Shown: positions 8,637 to 17,984 of the stretch, piece after piece
Layout of the letters: each line of letters begins with the position of its first letter
Position numbering within the stretch: position 1 is the stretch's first letter
From: Myxococcota bacterium
Lineage (GTDB): Bacteria > Myxococcota_A > Bradymonadia > Bradymonadales > GCA-2716585
Assembly: GCA_963169075.1 (NCBI GenBank)
Contig: CAUJGC010000403.1
Location: 1 to 42,806 of the forward strand
Length of the DNA stretch: 42,806 bases
Direction of reading: 5' to 3'
The notes under the pieces: model-generated
Seen by the model: the letters and a program-made list of their open reading frames with translations, nothing else
Told to the model about the DNA's origin: nothing
The model's database searches: none
Translations under genes and position numbers: made by a program

Positions 8637-9865
8637 CGGCGGCATTCAAGCAGACGGACATCGGCCCGTTGCCGAGCGACTGGGAAGTCGTTCCGTTGGG
8701 GCAGCTCGTGCGCATCACCAGCGGCGAGAGCCCATCGAGATTTGTCTTCCAAACCGCTGGAACGCCCTACTACAAAGTGGAGCAGCTCAGCGCAACAAAT
8801 AAGTACCTCTCGCAGAGCTCGACACCGTACCACTTCGACGGCAACACCACTGTGCCTGCCCGGAGTGTGGTCTTCGCCAAGAGGGGCGCCGCGATTGCTC
8901 TGAACAAGGTCCGCATCCTGACCGATGCCTCGTTCATGGATACGAATCTGATGGCGCTTACCCCCGGCGCTCGACTTGACGCGGAGTACCTCTACTACGC
9001 CCTTGCGCACATCGGGCTCTGGCGCTTCGCGGACACCACATCTGTCCCCCAGATCAACAACAAGCACATCAATCCGCTTCAATTTCCGCTGCCCACCCTC
9101 GCAGAGCAGGAGTCCATCGCACGTGCTCTCGGAGATGTGGACACGCTGCTTGAACGGCTCGACCAGCTCATCGCGAAGAAACGCGACCTGCGGGTTGCAG
9201 TCATGCAACAGCTTCTCAGTGGGGAGACCCGACTTCCGGGCCACGTGAAGCCCTGGACTGAAGCGCGACTCGGAGAGCTCGGAACCTTCGTCAAGGGAAG
9301 CGGGGTTAGGAAGTCCGAAGCGAACAGCGGGACGTTGCCCTGCGTCCGATACGGCGAACTCTATACGCATCACGATAACGTTGTCCGTCGATTCTTCTCC
9401 TCCATTTCAACTCGAGTAGCGGCCACAGCCACACGCCTTGAGCAGGGCGACCTTCTCTTCGCCGCTTCGGGTGAGACGAAGAAGGAGATCGGCAAGTGCG
9501 CTGCGTTTACCGGCAACTTTACTGCATTCGCGGGCGGTGACCTCGTGATTCTACGCAACCACCAGCAGAACCCGACGTTCATGGGTTACTACTGCAACTC
9601 GCCAGTTGTCAGACGACAGAAATCAAGCAAGGGTCAGGGCGACGCGGTGGTGCATATCAGCGCCCGCGCGCTCGCAAACATCACGGTGCGGCTGCCCTCA
9701 GTGCCGGAGCAAGACGCGATTGCAGAAGTTCTCGAGGACTCCGATGCCGAGATCTCATCTCTTGAGGAACGCCGAGCCAAGACCCAGGATCTCAAGCTGG
9801 CCATGATGCAGGAGCTACTGACCGGTAAGACGCGGCTCCACACCACAGGAGGTACCAATGGCTAA
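8627..9865 (+). CDS. hsdS: Type I restriction-modification specificity subunit HsdS
   Basis: This is the DNA-recognition subunit, 412 residues, with the usual two target recognition domains. TRD1 spans roughly 15-160 (GPLPSDWEVVPLGQL onward), a conserved spacer helix follows (about 165-205, LAEQESIARALGDVDTLLERL), TRD2 spans about 210-355, and a second spacer helix contains VPEQDAIAEVLEDSDAEISSLEERR. Both halves are present, so a bipartite target is expected; its sequence cannot be read from the protein. The ATG at 8627 is chosen because homology begins there and it overlaps the hsdM stop, which fits translational coupling. A longer in-frame opening upstream would only translate the end of hsdM in the wrong frame. 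It overlaps hsdR by 8 bp. Confidence 0.94.
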   Translation: MELTAAFKQTDIGPLPSDWEVVPLGQLVRITSGESPSRFVFQTAGTPYYKVEQLSATNKYLSQSSTPYHFDGNTTVPARSVVFAKRGAAIALNKVRILTDASFMDTNLMALTPGARLDAEYLYYALAHIGLWRFADTTSVPQINNKHINPLQFPLPTLAEQESIARALGDVDTLLERLDQLIAKKRDLRVAVMQQLLSGETRLPGHVKPWTEARLGELGTFVKGSGVRKSEANSGTLPCVRYGELYTHHDNVVRRFFSSISTRVAATATRLEQGDLLFAASGETKKEIGKCAAFTGNFTAFAGGDLVILRNHQQNPTFMGYYCNSPVVRRQKSSKGQGDAVVHISARALANITVRLPSVPEQDAIAEVLEDSDAEISSLEERRAKTQDLKLAMMQELLTGKTRLHTTGGTNG

Positions 9866-12800
9866 GCAGCCTCGCTCCGAGCGTAAGACGCAGGACCGCG
9901 TCGTATCCCTCTTCACGGATTCAAAGCGCACTGACAATCTCGACTATGTCTATCTCGGTAACCTCTCGAAGGAGCCGAAGAACAGGTGTCTCCGAACGGC
10001 CGAGCTGGAGCTCAACCTGGAACGCCGTCGGTACTCGGCAGCGCACATCACTCAGACGCTTCAAGAATTTGAAGCTGCGCTCGACACGACCGGTGTGACC
10101 CTCTACCAGGCGAACCTCCGCACCTACCAACTGCTCCGCTACGGCGTGAAGGTAAAGGTCAGCGAGGCTCGCCCCTATGAGACGGTCCACCTTATTGACT
10201 GGGAGCATCCCGAGGAGAACGACTTCGCGCTGGCCGAGGAGGTCACGCTCAAAGGTGGTCATGAGCGGCGACCGGACATCGTGCTCTATATCAACGGCAT
10301 CGCCATGGCGGTGCTTGAGCTCAAGCGCAGCTCGGTCGAGGTAGGCGATGGAATTCGGCAGCTGATCACGAACCAGGAAGAGATCTTCAACAAAGGGTTC
10401 TTCTCCACGGTGCAACTCCTCCTGGCTGGCAGCGACTCCCAGGGGCTGCGCTACGGAACTACAGGCACGCCAGAACAGTTCTTTGTACAGTGGAAGACTG
10501 AAGGCTCCGATGCTGGGTCACTGGAAGCAGGCGGCCTTCTCGACCGTCCCCTCGCCGATCTCTGCAACAAGACCACGCTCCTCGATCTCATCCGGAACTT
10601 CATCGTCTTCGACGCAGGGCACAAGAAGGTGCCCCGGCAACACCAGTTCCTGGCCGTGAAGGCGGCTCAAGAGCGCATCGTCAAGCGCGAAGGCGGCGTC
10701 ATCTGGCACACCCAGGGGAGCGGCAAGAGCATCCTGATGGTCCTTCTGGCCAAGTGGCTGCTTGAGCATGAAGCCAACGCGCGCGTCCTCATCATCACCG
10801 ACCGCGACGAGCTCGACAAGCAGATTGAGGGTGTGATGAAGAGTGCAGGGGTGATCTCTACCTCTTCGCCGTCGCTGCGGATCACCTCGCGCGCTGAGTT
10901 CGTCGACAAGCTCGGCGCAGCGACGCCGAGGCTCCTGTGCGCGCTGGTTCACAAGTTCGACGCCTCCGATCTGAAGGCCCCCCCACCCCCCATCTCTGGG
11001 CGCTTCTACGTCTTCGTCGATGAGTGCCACCGGACCCAGGGTGGCGATATGAACAAGCAGATGAAGCGGTGGCTTACCGATGCCATCTTTATCGGGTTCA
11101 CCGGAACACCGCTGCTTCGCAAAGACAAGCAACTGACGCGCGACGTCTTTGGTTCGTACATCCACACCTACAAGTTCCACCAGGCTGTCGCCGACAAGGT
11201 CGTGCTCGATCTGAAATACGAGGCTCGCAATGTGCCACAGCGGCTCGCCTCGCCGACCTCCATCGACAAGTGGTTCGAGCAGAAAACAAAGAACTTGAAC
11301 AATTTCCAGAAGGCGGCCTTGCGCAAGCGCTGGGCGACCCTGAAAGAACTGATGAGCTCTGGTGAGCGAAAGCAGCGCATCATTGCGAGCATCATCGAAG
11401 ACTTCAGCCTCAAGCCCCGGCTGAACAATGACCGAGGAACAGCCATCCTGGTGGCTGCCTCGATCTACGATGCCTGCCACTACTACCAGCTCTTTCAAAA
11501 CACAACGTTTGGCCCATATTGCGGCCTGATCACTTCCTATGAACCGAATCACAACGAAATATCGCGGGAGCCACCCAACAGCAACGAGCGCTACAAGTTT
11601 GATACATACACAAAACTCGTATTAAAAAATGCCCAGAGCACTGAAAAATACGAGGAACAAACCAAAGAGCGCTTTATCGAAGAGCCCGCCAACATGAAGC
11701 TGCTGATCGTGGTCAGCAAGCTCCTCACGGGGTTCGACGCGCCGAGTTGTACGTACATCTATCTGGACAACGAACTCAGGGACCACAACCTCTTTCAGGC
11801 AATCTGCCGCACCAACCGCTTGGATGGGGACGACAAGGACTACGGCCATATTGTCGACTTCAAAGAGCTCTTCGGCGACGTGCAGCAAGCGATCGCGGTC
11901 TACAGTTCGGATGAACTGGACATTGACGAGGGAACTGGCGGCCAGGACAACATCCCCCTCAAGAACTGGCTCGAAGAGGGAAAGAAGCGACTCGACGAAT
12001 CTCGGGAGGCGCTCCATTACCTCTGTGACCCCGTACCTCTACCGCGTGAACTTGAGCACTACCTCTTCTACTTCTGTGGCGACGCGGCTGATCCGAACGC
12101 GCTGTTTGACACCGAGGCTCTTCGTGTCGCATTTTACAAAGCAGTCGCGGTCTTTGTCCGAGCCTTCACTGCTATTGCACAGGATTTAGCAGCAGCGGGT
12201 TACTCGGAGTCTCAAAGTGCAGCGCTTCAACAGGAGGTACGCTTCTTCGCTGACGTTCGCGCCGCGATCAAGAAGCATTCTGGTGAGGAACTGGACATCA
12301 AGCCCTACGAAGCCGACATGCGCCACCTCATCAACGCCTACATCCAGGCAGATGCGGTCGAGGATCTCGGTGGGTTGGGTGAGATGTCCCTTACCGAGCT
12401 CATCATTGAGACGGGGATTCACGACGCAATCGCCCGGACACTCAACCAAAAGGGAAAGCTCTCCAATCGGTCGATTGCTGAAGGTATCATCAACAATGTC
12501 CGTAAGACGATCATACGCGACCAGCTGGCAGATCCCAGGTTCTATGAGCACATGTCCCAGCTGCTCGATGATCTGATTAAGCATAGCCGCGACAGCGCAG
12601 CGGCCTACGAGGAGTTCTTGCGGAAGGCGGAGGACCTCGTGAAGCAACTGGCTGCCCATCAGCCCCAGGGGGGCGTCCCCTCGTCGCTTCACGGTCGGCG
12701 GGAGGCGATCATCCTTTTCAATAACCTCAACTCGGTGGCCGCGACATCCTTTGTGTGTCCGACGGATCCCGATGAGCGAGCGGAGCTGGCGCTGCAGATC

Positions 12801-12953
12801 GATCGGGCGATCAGGGAGCGCGCCCCTGCGGGATGGAAGGGGGATCAGGCCCGAGAGGCCCAAGTGAAGAACGCGATCTTCCCGCTGCTCGATCGGGACC
12901 GCGAGGCCACAGTGGCGGTCTTTGAGATCGTCAAGAATCAGCCGGGGTACTGA
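9858..12953 (+). CDS. hsdR: Type I restriction endonuclease subunit HsdR
   Basis: This is the ATP-driven translocase and nuclease of the type I complex, 1031 residues. The N-terminal PD-(D/E)XK nuclease is intact: D140 in RRPDIV and E154/K156 in LELK. The superfamily 2 helicase motor shows Walker A QGSGKS (K290), DECH box (D388-H391), FTGTP motif III, then LLTGFDAP and QAICRTNR in the second RecA lobe. A helical C-terminal region (about 690-1031) would bind the methyltransferase. AGGAGG lies before the ATG, within the end of hsdS. A stretch near 11490-11660 is markedly A/T-richer than the rest, but the frame stays open. The final TGA overlaps the next start (TGATG). Confidence 0.96.
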   Translation: MAKQPRSERKTQDRVVSLFTDSKRTDNLDYVYLGNLSKEPKNRCLRTAELELNLERRRYSAAHITQTLQEFEAALDTTGVTLYQANLRTYQLLRYGVKVKVSEARPYETVHLIDWEHPEENDFALAEEVTLKGGHERRPDIVLYINGIAMAVLELKRSSVEVGDGIRQLITNQEEIFNKGFFSTVQLLLAGSDSQGLRYGTTGTPEQFFVQWKTEGSDAGSLEAGGLLDRPLADLCNKTTLLDLIRNFIVFDAGHKKVPRQHQFLAVKAAQERIVKREGGVIWHTQGSGKSILMVLLAKWLLEHEANARVLIITDRDELDKQIEGVMKSAGVISTSSPSLRITSRAEFVDKLGAATPRLLCALVHKFDASDLKAPPPPISGRFYVFVDECHRTQGGDMNKQMKRWLTDAIFIGFTGTPLLRKDKQLTRDVFGSYIHTYKFHQAVADKVVLDLKYEARNVPQRLASPTSIDKWFEQKTKNLNNFQKAALRKRWATLKELMSSGERKQRIIASIIEDFSLKPRLNNDRGTAILVAASIYDACHYYQLFQNTTFGPYCGLITSYEPNHNEISREPPNSNERYKFDTYTKLVLKNAQSTEKYEEQTKERFIEEPANMKLLIVVSKLLTGFDAPSCTYIYLDNELRDHNLFQAICRTNRLDGDDKDYGHIVDFKELFGDVQQAIAVYSSDELDIDEGTGGQDNIPLKNWLEEGKKRLDESREALHYLCDPVPLPRELEHYLFYFCGDAADPNALFDTEALRVAFYKAVAVFVRAFTAIAQDLAAAGYSESQSAALQQEVRFFADVRAAIKKHSGEELDIKPYEADMRHLINAYIQADAVEDLGGLGEMSLTELIIETGIHDAIARTLNQKGKLSNRSIAEGIINNVRKTIIRDQLADPRFYEHMSQLLDDLIKHSRDSAAAYEEFLRKAEDLVKQLAAHQPQGGVPSSLHGRREAIILFNNLNSVAATSFVCPTDPDERAELALQIDRAIRERAPAGWKGDQAREAQVKNAIFPLLDRDREATVAVFEIVKNQPGY

Positions 12954-13669
12954 TGTCAGAGACCATCCAGCTTGGCGAGATTTCGATTGCGGTGACGCGG
13001 AAGGACGTGAAGCACGTCCATCTCTCCGTGCACCCGCCGGCTGGGCGTGTGACCCTGGTGGCGCCGATGTCGACTCGGCTGGATGTTGCGCGGGCCTATG
13101 CGGCGTCGCGGATTGGATGGATTCGCGACCAGCAGACAAAGCTGGCCGAGCAAGCGCGCGAAGCCCCTCGTGAGTTCATTGAGCGCGAGAGCCACTATCT
13201 TTGGGGACGTCGGCACCTGCTGACGGTGACCGAGCGCGACGCGAAGCCTGTCGTGACTGTCGATCACAAGCGCATCACGCTGGCGGTACGGCCTGGGACT
13301 GATCATCTAGGCCGGGCCCGTGTAATGCACGAGTGGCACAAGAGCCTGCTTCACGAACTGGTTCCTCGCCTCATCGATAAGTGGCAGGGCCGCCTCGGCG
13401 TCAAAGTGGGCAGCTACTTCCTGCAGCGCATGAAGACCAAGTGGGGCAGTTGCAATCATGAATCCGGCACGATCCGGTTGAACACTGAGCTCGTGAAGAA
13501 GCCGAAGGACCTAGTCGAATACGTGGTGATGCATGAGATGGTCCACCTCTTGGAGCCAACACACAACGACAGGTTCATTACCCTCCTTGATGAGCACTAC
13601 CCAACTTGGCGCGAGGCCAGGACGGAGCTGAACGCGCTACCGCTCGGTGCGGAGGAGTGGACAGCGTGA
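12953..13669 (+). CDS. YgjP/DUF45-type M48-like zinc metallopeptidase linked to hsdR
   Basis: A 238-residue protein of the YgjP-like (DUF45) metallopeptidase family. The zinc-binding HEMVH motif is at residues 194-198, followed by EPTHNDRF with H204 as the likely third ligand; MKTKWGSCN upstream is another family signature. The N-terminal half is a beta-rich domain. There is no signal peptide or membrane segment, so it should be cytoplasmic. Its ATG overlaps the hsdR stop by one base, so the two are translationally coupled. Genes of this family are often found beside type I restriction genes, but the role is not settled; possibilities include processing of HsdR or of a phage protein. The catalytic residues look intact. 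Confidence 0.88.
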   Translation: MSETIQLGEISIAVTRKDVKHVHLSVHPPAGRVTLVAPMSTRLDVARAYAASRIGWIRDQQTKLAEQAREAPREFIERESHYLWGRRHLLTVTERDAKPVVTVDHKRITLAVRPGTDHLGRARVMHEWHKSLLHELVPRLIDKWQGRLGVKVGSYFLQRMKTKWGSCNHESGTIRLNTELVKKPKDLVEYVVMHEMVHLLEPTHNDRFITLLDEHYPTWREARTELNALPLGAEEWTA

Positions 13670-13798
13670 GGAAGACTACGAATCAACTTTGGCGTGGGGT
13701 TTTCCGTCGCGAATATCTGCTCACCCGTGTATGTTTATTCATATATGGGGCCTCGATCTTTCGAGCCCGCATGGGTTCGGAAACATCGGAGGGCTCTG

Positions 13799-14797
13799 AT
13801 GGCTCGTTCTGACCTTCTCATCGACATCGTCAAGGCAGGGGCCGAAGGCGATCAGATGCTGTTCCAAAAGGCCCTTGAGGCTTTGATCACCGAGGAGCGA
13901 TCCAAGCAGCACAACATCCTCGCAGACCGGCTCGCGGAGCATCTCAACCTCAACGGGAGGCCGACGCGCCCCACACGGCTTGCGGCGGCGCTGCCGAACG
14001 GCGAGGCAAAGCTTTTTCACGAGGTCCGGCCTCGGAGGGGTTTTGACGACCTTTTGCTTCCACCAATTGTGAAGCAAGCTTGCTCGGAGTTGGTGGAAGA
14101 ACACAACCGCGCGGACCTCCTGCGGGCTCACAATCTTGAGCCACGCAACCGTATTCTCCTTGTCGGACCACCGGGCAACGGGAAGACGTCGCTCGCCGAG
14201 GCGTTGGCTTTGGAACTGGGGAGCCCCCTGCTCGTGGTACGCTATGAGACCATTATTGGCAGCTATCTTGGCGAGACCGCTGTACGACTTGCCAAGCTCT
14301 TTGCCCAAGCCCGAACCCAGCGCTGCGTCCTCTTCTTCGACGAGTTCGATGTCATCGGCAAGGAGAGGGGTGATGTCCATGAGACGGGCGAGATTAAGCG
14401 TGTCGTCAGTTCGTTGCTCTTGCAGATCGACCAGCTCCCGTCGTATGTGGTCGTCGTTACAGCCACCAACCACAGCGAGCTTCTCGACCGTGCTGTGTGG
14501 CGTCGTTTTCAGCTCCGCCTAGACCTACCGACCCCAGGAAAGGGGCAGCGTATGGCATGGTTGGATATGTTTGAGAGGCGAAGCGGGCTGCAGCTTGGCT
14601 ACACCCATGAGCACCTCGCACGTCGATTGGCTGGTTTGAGCTTCGCGGAGCTTGAGCAGTTTGCCCAAGACGTCCAGCGCCGATATGTACTCACCATGCC
14701 CGGCGCGGATGTGCGGGGTATTGTCGCAGACCGGCTGAAGCAGTGGACGTCCCGCGCCACACCTACACTTTTCTCGCCGGAGAACGACGATGGTTGA
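13799..14797 (+). CDS. ietA: AAA+ ATPase, IetA-like, partner of a subtilase
   Basis: A 332-residue AAA family ATPase. An N-terminal helical segment (about 1-75) precedes the ATPase core: Walker A GPPGNGKT (K129), Walker B VLFFDEFD (D181-E182), sensor VVTATN, and arginine-finger region DRAVWRRFQ. A small helical lid follows. The ATG at 13799 is chosen because GGAGG lies 6 bases upstream; the longer frame would add 35 residues without a ribosome site. It overlaps the subtilase gene by 8 bp. An AAA ATPase paired with an S8 protease defines IetAS, described first in Agrobacterium Ti-plasmid stability and later as an anti-phage system. The ATPase may restrain or feed the protease. The naming rests on domain pairing and gene order. 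Confidence 0.85.
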   Translation: MARSDLLIDIVKAGAEGDQMLFQKALEALITEERSKQHNILADRLAEHLNLNGRPTRPTRLAAALPNGEAKLFHEVRPRRGFDDLLLPPIVKQACSELVEEHNRADLLRAHNLEPRNRILLVGPPGNGKTSLAEALALELGSPLLVVRYETIIGSYLGETAVRLAKLFAQARTQRCVLFFDEFDVIGKERGDVHETGEIKRVVSSLLLQIDQLPSYVVVVTATNHSELLDRAVWRRFQLRLDLPTPGKGQRMAWLDMFERRSGLQLGYTHEHLARRLAGLSFAELEQFAQDVQRRYVLTMPGADVRGIVADRLKQWTSRATPTLFSPENDDG

Positions 14798-17396
14798 ACG
14801 TCCGCTTTTGATACTGCCTGAGCCTACGAATGCAGAACGTGCCAGAAGGGGTGGTGGAGGGGGCGGCCCTGCTCCTCTCAGCCGGACAAGGCAGCGGCTG
14901 CGCTTGGGGCCTAAACTCACTGCGCTTGAACGTGCCTTTAACGCAAAGCAGCTAAGAATACAGGCGACGGCCGCGGGCCTCGTGCCTGAGGATGTTCTCG
15001 TACTTGAGACTGCGGGCACAGTGGACGATTTCTTCAAAGCTGCATCAGAAATTAGAGGCCTTGAGTTCCTCGCTGAGTATGACGAGGACGACATCCAGCC
15101 TGACGAAGACTTCTTCGTCGAGAAGAACGGCGTACACAAGGAGTACCGCGGACGCGTGTACTTGATGTTTACCAATTTTAGGGCTTTTCAGCAGCTACTC
15201 AGTCTTTGGAGGACGTGGCAGAGTCGTGGGAAGTTCCAGCATGGCCTTGCGAAGTGGCGACAAGTATTCGAGTTGCTGCGTGATATTCGCCCGTGGTCCG
15301 TACAAGACCGGCTGGAAGAGACTGGCGTGCTTGATGACTGGCGCGATCGTCTTGAATGGGAACGCGAGAACATACCGTGCGAGATCGAGCTCTGGTTTCG
15401 TGCAGACGAACAGCAGCGCATGGCGGCGTCCGTCGAGGTCCGCGCTCAAGTGCTGGAACTGGGTGGAGAGGTCGTTTCGGAAGCGACGGTTCCCGAGATC
15501 CACTACCACGCGTTGGCTGTTCGGCTCCCTATCACTGCGGTTCAGAGCCTGCTCGACGAAGATTGCCGCGGCGCCGTTGCCCTCGTGCAAGCCGCACAGA
15601 TCCAATTCTTCCGCGCTTCTGGTCAGATGGCCGGCCGAATCACAGTTGATCAGACCTCGCCGCTCTCAACTCTACCGAACGAACCGCTGCCCAACCCCGC
15701 GACGCCTCCGGTGGTTGCGCTGCTCGATGGTCTTCCGTTGCAGTCTCATAGCGCGCTAACGGGACGCCTCACTGTCGATGACCCCGACGACTTCGGGGCC
15801 AATTACGAGGCACGGGTTCGGCTCCATGGCACGGCTATGGCGTCGCTCATCATCTGGGGCGACCTGCACTCTCCCGGCGAGCCGATTCCCCAGCCGCTGT
15901 ACGTCCGGCCAATCATGCAGCCCGGCGGTGGTGCTCTGTCGACCGACGAACGGGTGTCCGAGGGGCTGCTCATCGTCGATCTCATCCACCGAGCGGTGCG
16001 GCGCATGTTCGAGGGTGAGGGCAGCACGCCTGCGACTGCACCAAACGTCTCTGTCATCAACCTATCGATTGGCATCGCCGACAGGCCCTTCGACGGGACC
16101 ATAAGTCCGCTTGCTCGACTACTCGACTGGCTCTCTTGGAAGTATAGAGTGCTTTTTCTTGTGAGTGCAGGGAACTGCAGTCAAGCGATCAATTTTGAGC
16201 AAGAGTGGGGCGATCTAGCAACAGTTAGCCCAGAAGAATTTCATCAGTGCGTCACTAGGGCCATTGCAGCTGATACGAGGCACCGTCGGTTGCTCTCGCC
16301 AGCGGAGGGGGTGAACGTTCTTACTGTCGGTGCAACGCACGAGGACAATGACTCGACTGCACTGAGGGCAAATTGGATTGACCCTGCAGTCATTGGATTT
16401 CCGAGCCCTATCAATGCACAAGGGCAGGGCTATAAGCGCTCGGTTAAACCGGACGTCCTTGCCCCAGGGGGCCGCGTGGCGTTGATTAAGCCTTTTGCGA
16501 ATTCTACAACCGAACTCAAGATACCCAGTGTCACATACGGTCCAGGGCAACTCGTAGCCACACCAGGCCCCACACCAGGCAACGTAAACTCGACTGTGAC
16601 CAACCGTGGGACCAGTAATGCGACGGCGCTCATGTCGCGGGCGGCAGCCCTTCTGGCACCAGTGCTGGACGAACTACGGGAGCGCGATGGGGGCGAGGTA
16701 CTTAATCGGGTGGCGCCAGCGCTGTGGCTAAAGACGCTGCTTGTGCATGGTGCACGATGGGGACAAGCCGGCGAAGACTACCAAGCCCTCCTCAGGACTC
16801 CGACCAATGGCAACAAGCTTGCGGAGCATCTCACCCGTCTGCTGGGGTTTGGGCGTGTTGACCTTAACGTGGTTCGTGAGTGCACTGAGACGCGCGTGAC
16901 GGCCCTTGCGGGTGGAAGGCTTGTCGCAAACGCGGGCGCAGAACATCGGTTCCCGCTACCGCCGTCGCTCAGCGGCAAGCGGGGGCGACGCTGCTTGGTG
17001 GTCACGCTGACCTGGATGACCCCTATTCATCCCTTGAACCATCGTTGGCGCCGCGCTCACGTCTGGTTCTCTTCCCCGGAGTCGAGGCTCGTGGTCGGCA
17101 GCAACAAACATCTTGAGCGACGCGACGCGGACTGGCAGGCCGTGCAGCGAGGCACCGTTCAGCATGAAGTTTTCGAGGGCGAGAAGGCTGCAGCGTTCGT
17201 TGAAGGTGACGAGATCGTCATCCGTGTGAGTTGTAGAGAGGATGCTCCTGTGCTTTCTGGATCTGTACCATACACACTTGCTGTCACGCTTGAAGTCGAT
17301 CCTGCTATTGGGGTTGATATTTATACTGAGGTTCGTGAGCGTGTTCAGACTCGACTCCGCGTCGTTGCCGACGGTGCCCTGCCGAGCCGCTCCTGA
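14790..17396 (+). CDS. ietS: Subtilisin-like S8 serine protease, IetS-like
   Basis: An 868-residue protease. The N-terminal ~300 residues are a non-catalytic region with a Gly-rich run at about 21-26 and no signal peptide. The S8 catalytic triad is visible: D313 in VVALLDG, H346 in LHGTAM, S609 in GTSNATAL. The subtilase signatures NLSIG and VSAGN lie between. About 200 residues after the Ser form a C-terminal beta-rich domain. Absence of a secretion signal and overlap with the ATPase gene argue for an intracellular, controlled protease rather than an exoenzyme. The likely role is phage defence or plasmid/element maintenance by proteolysis, as reported for IetAS. GC content is moderate, and a patch near 16140-16450 is A/T-richer. 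Confidence 0.88.
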   Translation: MVERPLLILPEPTNAERARRGGGGGGPAPLSRTRQRLRLGPKLTALERAFNAKQLRIQATAAGLVPEDVLVLETAGTVDDFFKAASEIRGLEFLAEYDEDDIQPDEDFFVEKNGVHKEYRGRVYLMFTNFRAFQQLLSLWRTWQSRGKFQHGLAKWRQVFELLRDIRPWSVQDRLEETGVLDDWRDRLEWERENIPCEIELWFRADEQQRMAASVEVRAQVLELGGEVVSEATVPEIHYHALAVRLPITAVQSLLDEDCRGAVALVQAAQIQFFRASGQMAGRITVDQTSPLSTLPNEPLPNPATPPVVALLDGLPLQSHSALTGRLTVDDPDDFGANYEARVRLHGTAMASLIIWGDLHSPGEPIPQPLYVRPIMQPGGGALSTDERVSEGLLIVDLIHRAVRRMFEGEGSTPATAPNVSVINLSIGIADRPFDGTISPLARLLDWLSWKYRVLFLVSAGNCSQAINFEQEWGDLATVSPEEFHQCVTRAIAADTRHRRLLSPAEGVNVLTVGATHEDNDSTALRANWIDPAVIGFPSPINAQGQGYKRSVKPDVLAPGGRVALIKPFANSTTELKIPSVTYGPGQLVATPGPTPGNVNSTVTNRGTSNATALMSRAAALLAPVLDELRERDGGEVLNRVAPALWLKTLLVHGARWGQAGEDYQALLRTPTNGNKLAEHLTRLLGFGRVDLNVVRECTETRVTALAGGRLVANAGAEHRFPLPPSLSGKRGRRCLVVTLTWMTPIHPLNHRWRRAHVWFSSPESRLVVGSNKHLERRDADWQAVQRGTVQHEVFEGEKAAAFVEGDEIVIRVSCREDAPVLSGSVPYTLAVTLEVDPAIGVDIYTEVRERVQTRLRVVADGALPSRS

Positions 17397-17414
17397 CCCG
17401 AGATGTAGGAAAGG

Positions 17415-17984
17415 TCATCCGGCATCCGGCCGACCGGTGACCCCACTCGCAGCCGCCTTTGCATCCCCCTCCCGCAGCGAGGCCAGCTCCGCCTTGGCCT
17501 CCAGCCTGGCGATCTCCTTGGCTGTGGTCAGCGCCTCCTTCTCCAGCAGCTCGATCTTCAGCTTGGCGGCTTCGAGGTCGGCAGCGCGGACCTTGGCGGA
17601 TCGGTCCCATGCGGCGATGAACTGAGAGGCGACGAAGAGTGAGGCGACGACGACGGTGGCCCAGGGGTTCCCGGCGGCGTCCTGGAGCAGCTCGGGGGTG
17701 AGGCCGGCGGCCTCGGTGGGCTGCGCGGTGGCGGTGGCTGCGTAGCCGATGGTGCCTCCGAGGATGAGGAGGTGGAAGAGGACGAGCGGCCAGGAGCGAC
17801 GGGTGTCCTTCAGGGCGGCGTGGAGGGGGCTGGCGGGGCGGGGGCTGGCGGGGGCTGGCGGGTGGGAAAGGGAGCGGCGAGGGGGCGGCCTTGATGGTGT
17901 GGAGGGTGTCGCGACGCCCAGCCCCGGGAGCACACCGCCCCGGGCGCTGGCGGCGTAACCATAAAAAACGCGCGAATCCATCAC
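17415..17984 (-). CDS. Small two-helix membrane protein with C-terminal coiled coil, start uncertain
   Basis: The open frame gives up to 189 residues. The N-terminal ~60 are Pro/Ser/Arg-rich. Two hydrophobic segments follow (about 66-88, PLVLFHLLILGGTIGYAA, and about 108-126, WATVVVASLFVASQFIAA), then a charged Ala/Glu/Lys coiled coil (about 130-175). No family is recognised. The only ATG codons lie inside the terminator hairpin at 17963-18002, so translation from there is doubtful. A GTG at 17930 would give 171 residues. The gene is convergent with ietS (18-bp gap) and outside the island's operon. Confidence 0.5.
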   Translation of the reverse strand: MMDSRVFYGYAASARGGVLPGLGVATPSTPSRPPPRRSLSHPPAPASPRPASPLHAALKDTRRSWPLVLFHLLILGGTIGYAATATAQPTEAAGLTPELLQDAAGNPWATVVVASLFVASQFIAAWDRSAKVRAADLEAAKLKIELLEKEALTTAKEIARLEAKAELASLREGDAKAAASGVTGRPDAG

